From positions 1 through 6,429 of the forward strand of contig DKAI01000085.1 in NCBI GenBank assembly GCA_002450755.1: a stretch of 6,429 bases of DNA. The letters run 5' to 3'. The position numbers were made by a program, and so were the translations under genes. The notes below the pieces were generated by a model. That model was given only the letters and a program-made list of their open reading frames with translations. It was not told the origin of the DNA and made no database searches. Origin of the DNA: Deltaproteobacteria bacterium UBA6930 (GTDB lineage: Bacteria; Myxococcota_A; UBA9160; UBA6930). The first letter of the stretch is position 1; every line of letters begins with the position of its first letter. Below are positions 6,171 to 6,429 of the stretch, piece after piece.

Positions 6171-6349
6171 CTTTCCCTAGCCTGGGCAACTCTACTTTTT
6201 GAGAGTTAGCCTCTTGTTGGGTCGGATTCTGAACACCTTCGTGCCGTTTCCTTCCGCGTTAAACCCACGCAAACCCAGTTGTTCACGCGCAAAAAATCTC
6301 AACTCATTCGCCAGCGCCCCGGCCTACGCTTTTAGCGCGCAACATCGGC

Positions 6350-6425
6350 TGGAGCCCACGAGCGGGATTGAACCGCTGACCTCATCCTTACCATGGATGC
6401 GCTCTACCGACTGAGCTACAGGAGC
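6350..6425 (-). tRNA. tRNA-Thr (anticodon GGT), with an atypical acceptor stem and loop
   Basis: A 76-nt cloverleaf with encoded CCA and discriminator T. The D stem is GCTC/GAGC. The anticodon stem CATCC/GGATG holds the loop ATGGTAA, so the anticodon is GGT. The T stem is AGCGG/CCGCT with loop TTCAATC. Two features are odd. The acceptor strands GCTCCTG and CGTGGGC give only four Watson-Crick pairs, with two G-U pairs (3-70, 6-67) and a C5-U68 mismatch. Position 32 is A, where a pyrimidine is usual. A tRNA-Thr directly before tuf matches E. coli thrT-tufB. It ends 4 nt inside the window edge, so further tRNA genes could lie beyond. Confidence 0.9.
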
Positions 6426-6429
6426 TTGT

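Noticed and set aside
6188..6207. Inverted repeat AACTCT/AGAGTT in the tuf leader
   Set aside because: Only 6 bp, AT-rich, 8-nt loop and no U-run; too weak to call a terminator or operator.
6291..6296. Run of six T on the transcribed strand after tRNA-Thr, a candidate terminator
   Set aside because: No GC-rich stem lies directly upstream of the run.
6208..6349. Search for a tuf promoter
   Set aside because: No pair of -35/-10-like boxes with acceptable spacing could be supported; transcription may begin upstream of the window.

Overview
The window holds a conserved bacterial translation/transcription cluster, all on the minus strand. In transcription order (right to left) it reads tRNA-Thr(GGT), tuf (EF-Tu), tRNA-Trp(CCA), secE, nusG, rplK (L11), rplA (L1), rplJ (L10), rplL (L7/L12) and the first 551 codons of rpoB, which runs off the left edge. 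No convincing plus-strand gene, mobile element, CRISPR array or foreign insertion was seen. The long plus-strand reading frames lie antisense to these genes.

Organism: a bacterium of roughly balanced base composition. The order tRNA-Thr, tuf, tRNA-Trp, secE, nusG, rplKAJL, rpoB, with no rpmG between tuf and secE, resembles Proteobacteria. From memory of the families, NusG, L11 and RpoB look closest to deltaproteobacterial or related deep lineages (the RpoB stretch ERAIKERMSLQEIETLMPHD is typical), while the L7/L12 N-terminus looks more alphaproteobacterial. The lineage is therefore uncertain; an uncultured proteobacterium-like lineage is the best guess.

Layout: 6350-6425 tRNA-Thr; 6158-6349 a tuf leader with no clear promoter; 4967-6157 tuf; 4837-4966 spacer; 4760-4836 tRNA-Trp; 4507-4695 secE (TTG start); 3949-4497 nusG; 3485-3913 rplK (GTG start chosen over an upstream TTG); 2782-3483 rplA (GTG); 2230-2772 rplJ; 2083-2229 a 147-nt spacer with a strong hairpin; 1705-2082 rplL; 1-1653 rpoB (GTG).

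Function: the two tRNAs and EF-Tu supply aminoacyl-tRNA delivery. L11, L1, L10 and L7/L12 build the L1 stalk and the GTPase-associated stalk on which EF-Tu acts. NusG links RNA polymerase (RpoB) to the leading ribosome, and SecE is part of the protein export channel. Spacing from secE to rplJ is tight (1 to 35 nt), suggesting co-transcription. The notable points are modest: an rplJ-rplL spacer that could be an RNA switch or processing site, no room for an L10 leader before rplJ, an atypical tRNA-Thr, and two unusual segments in RpoB. I found no evidence of a new multi-gene system.
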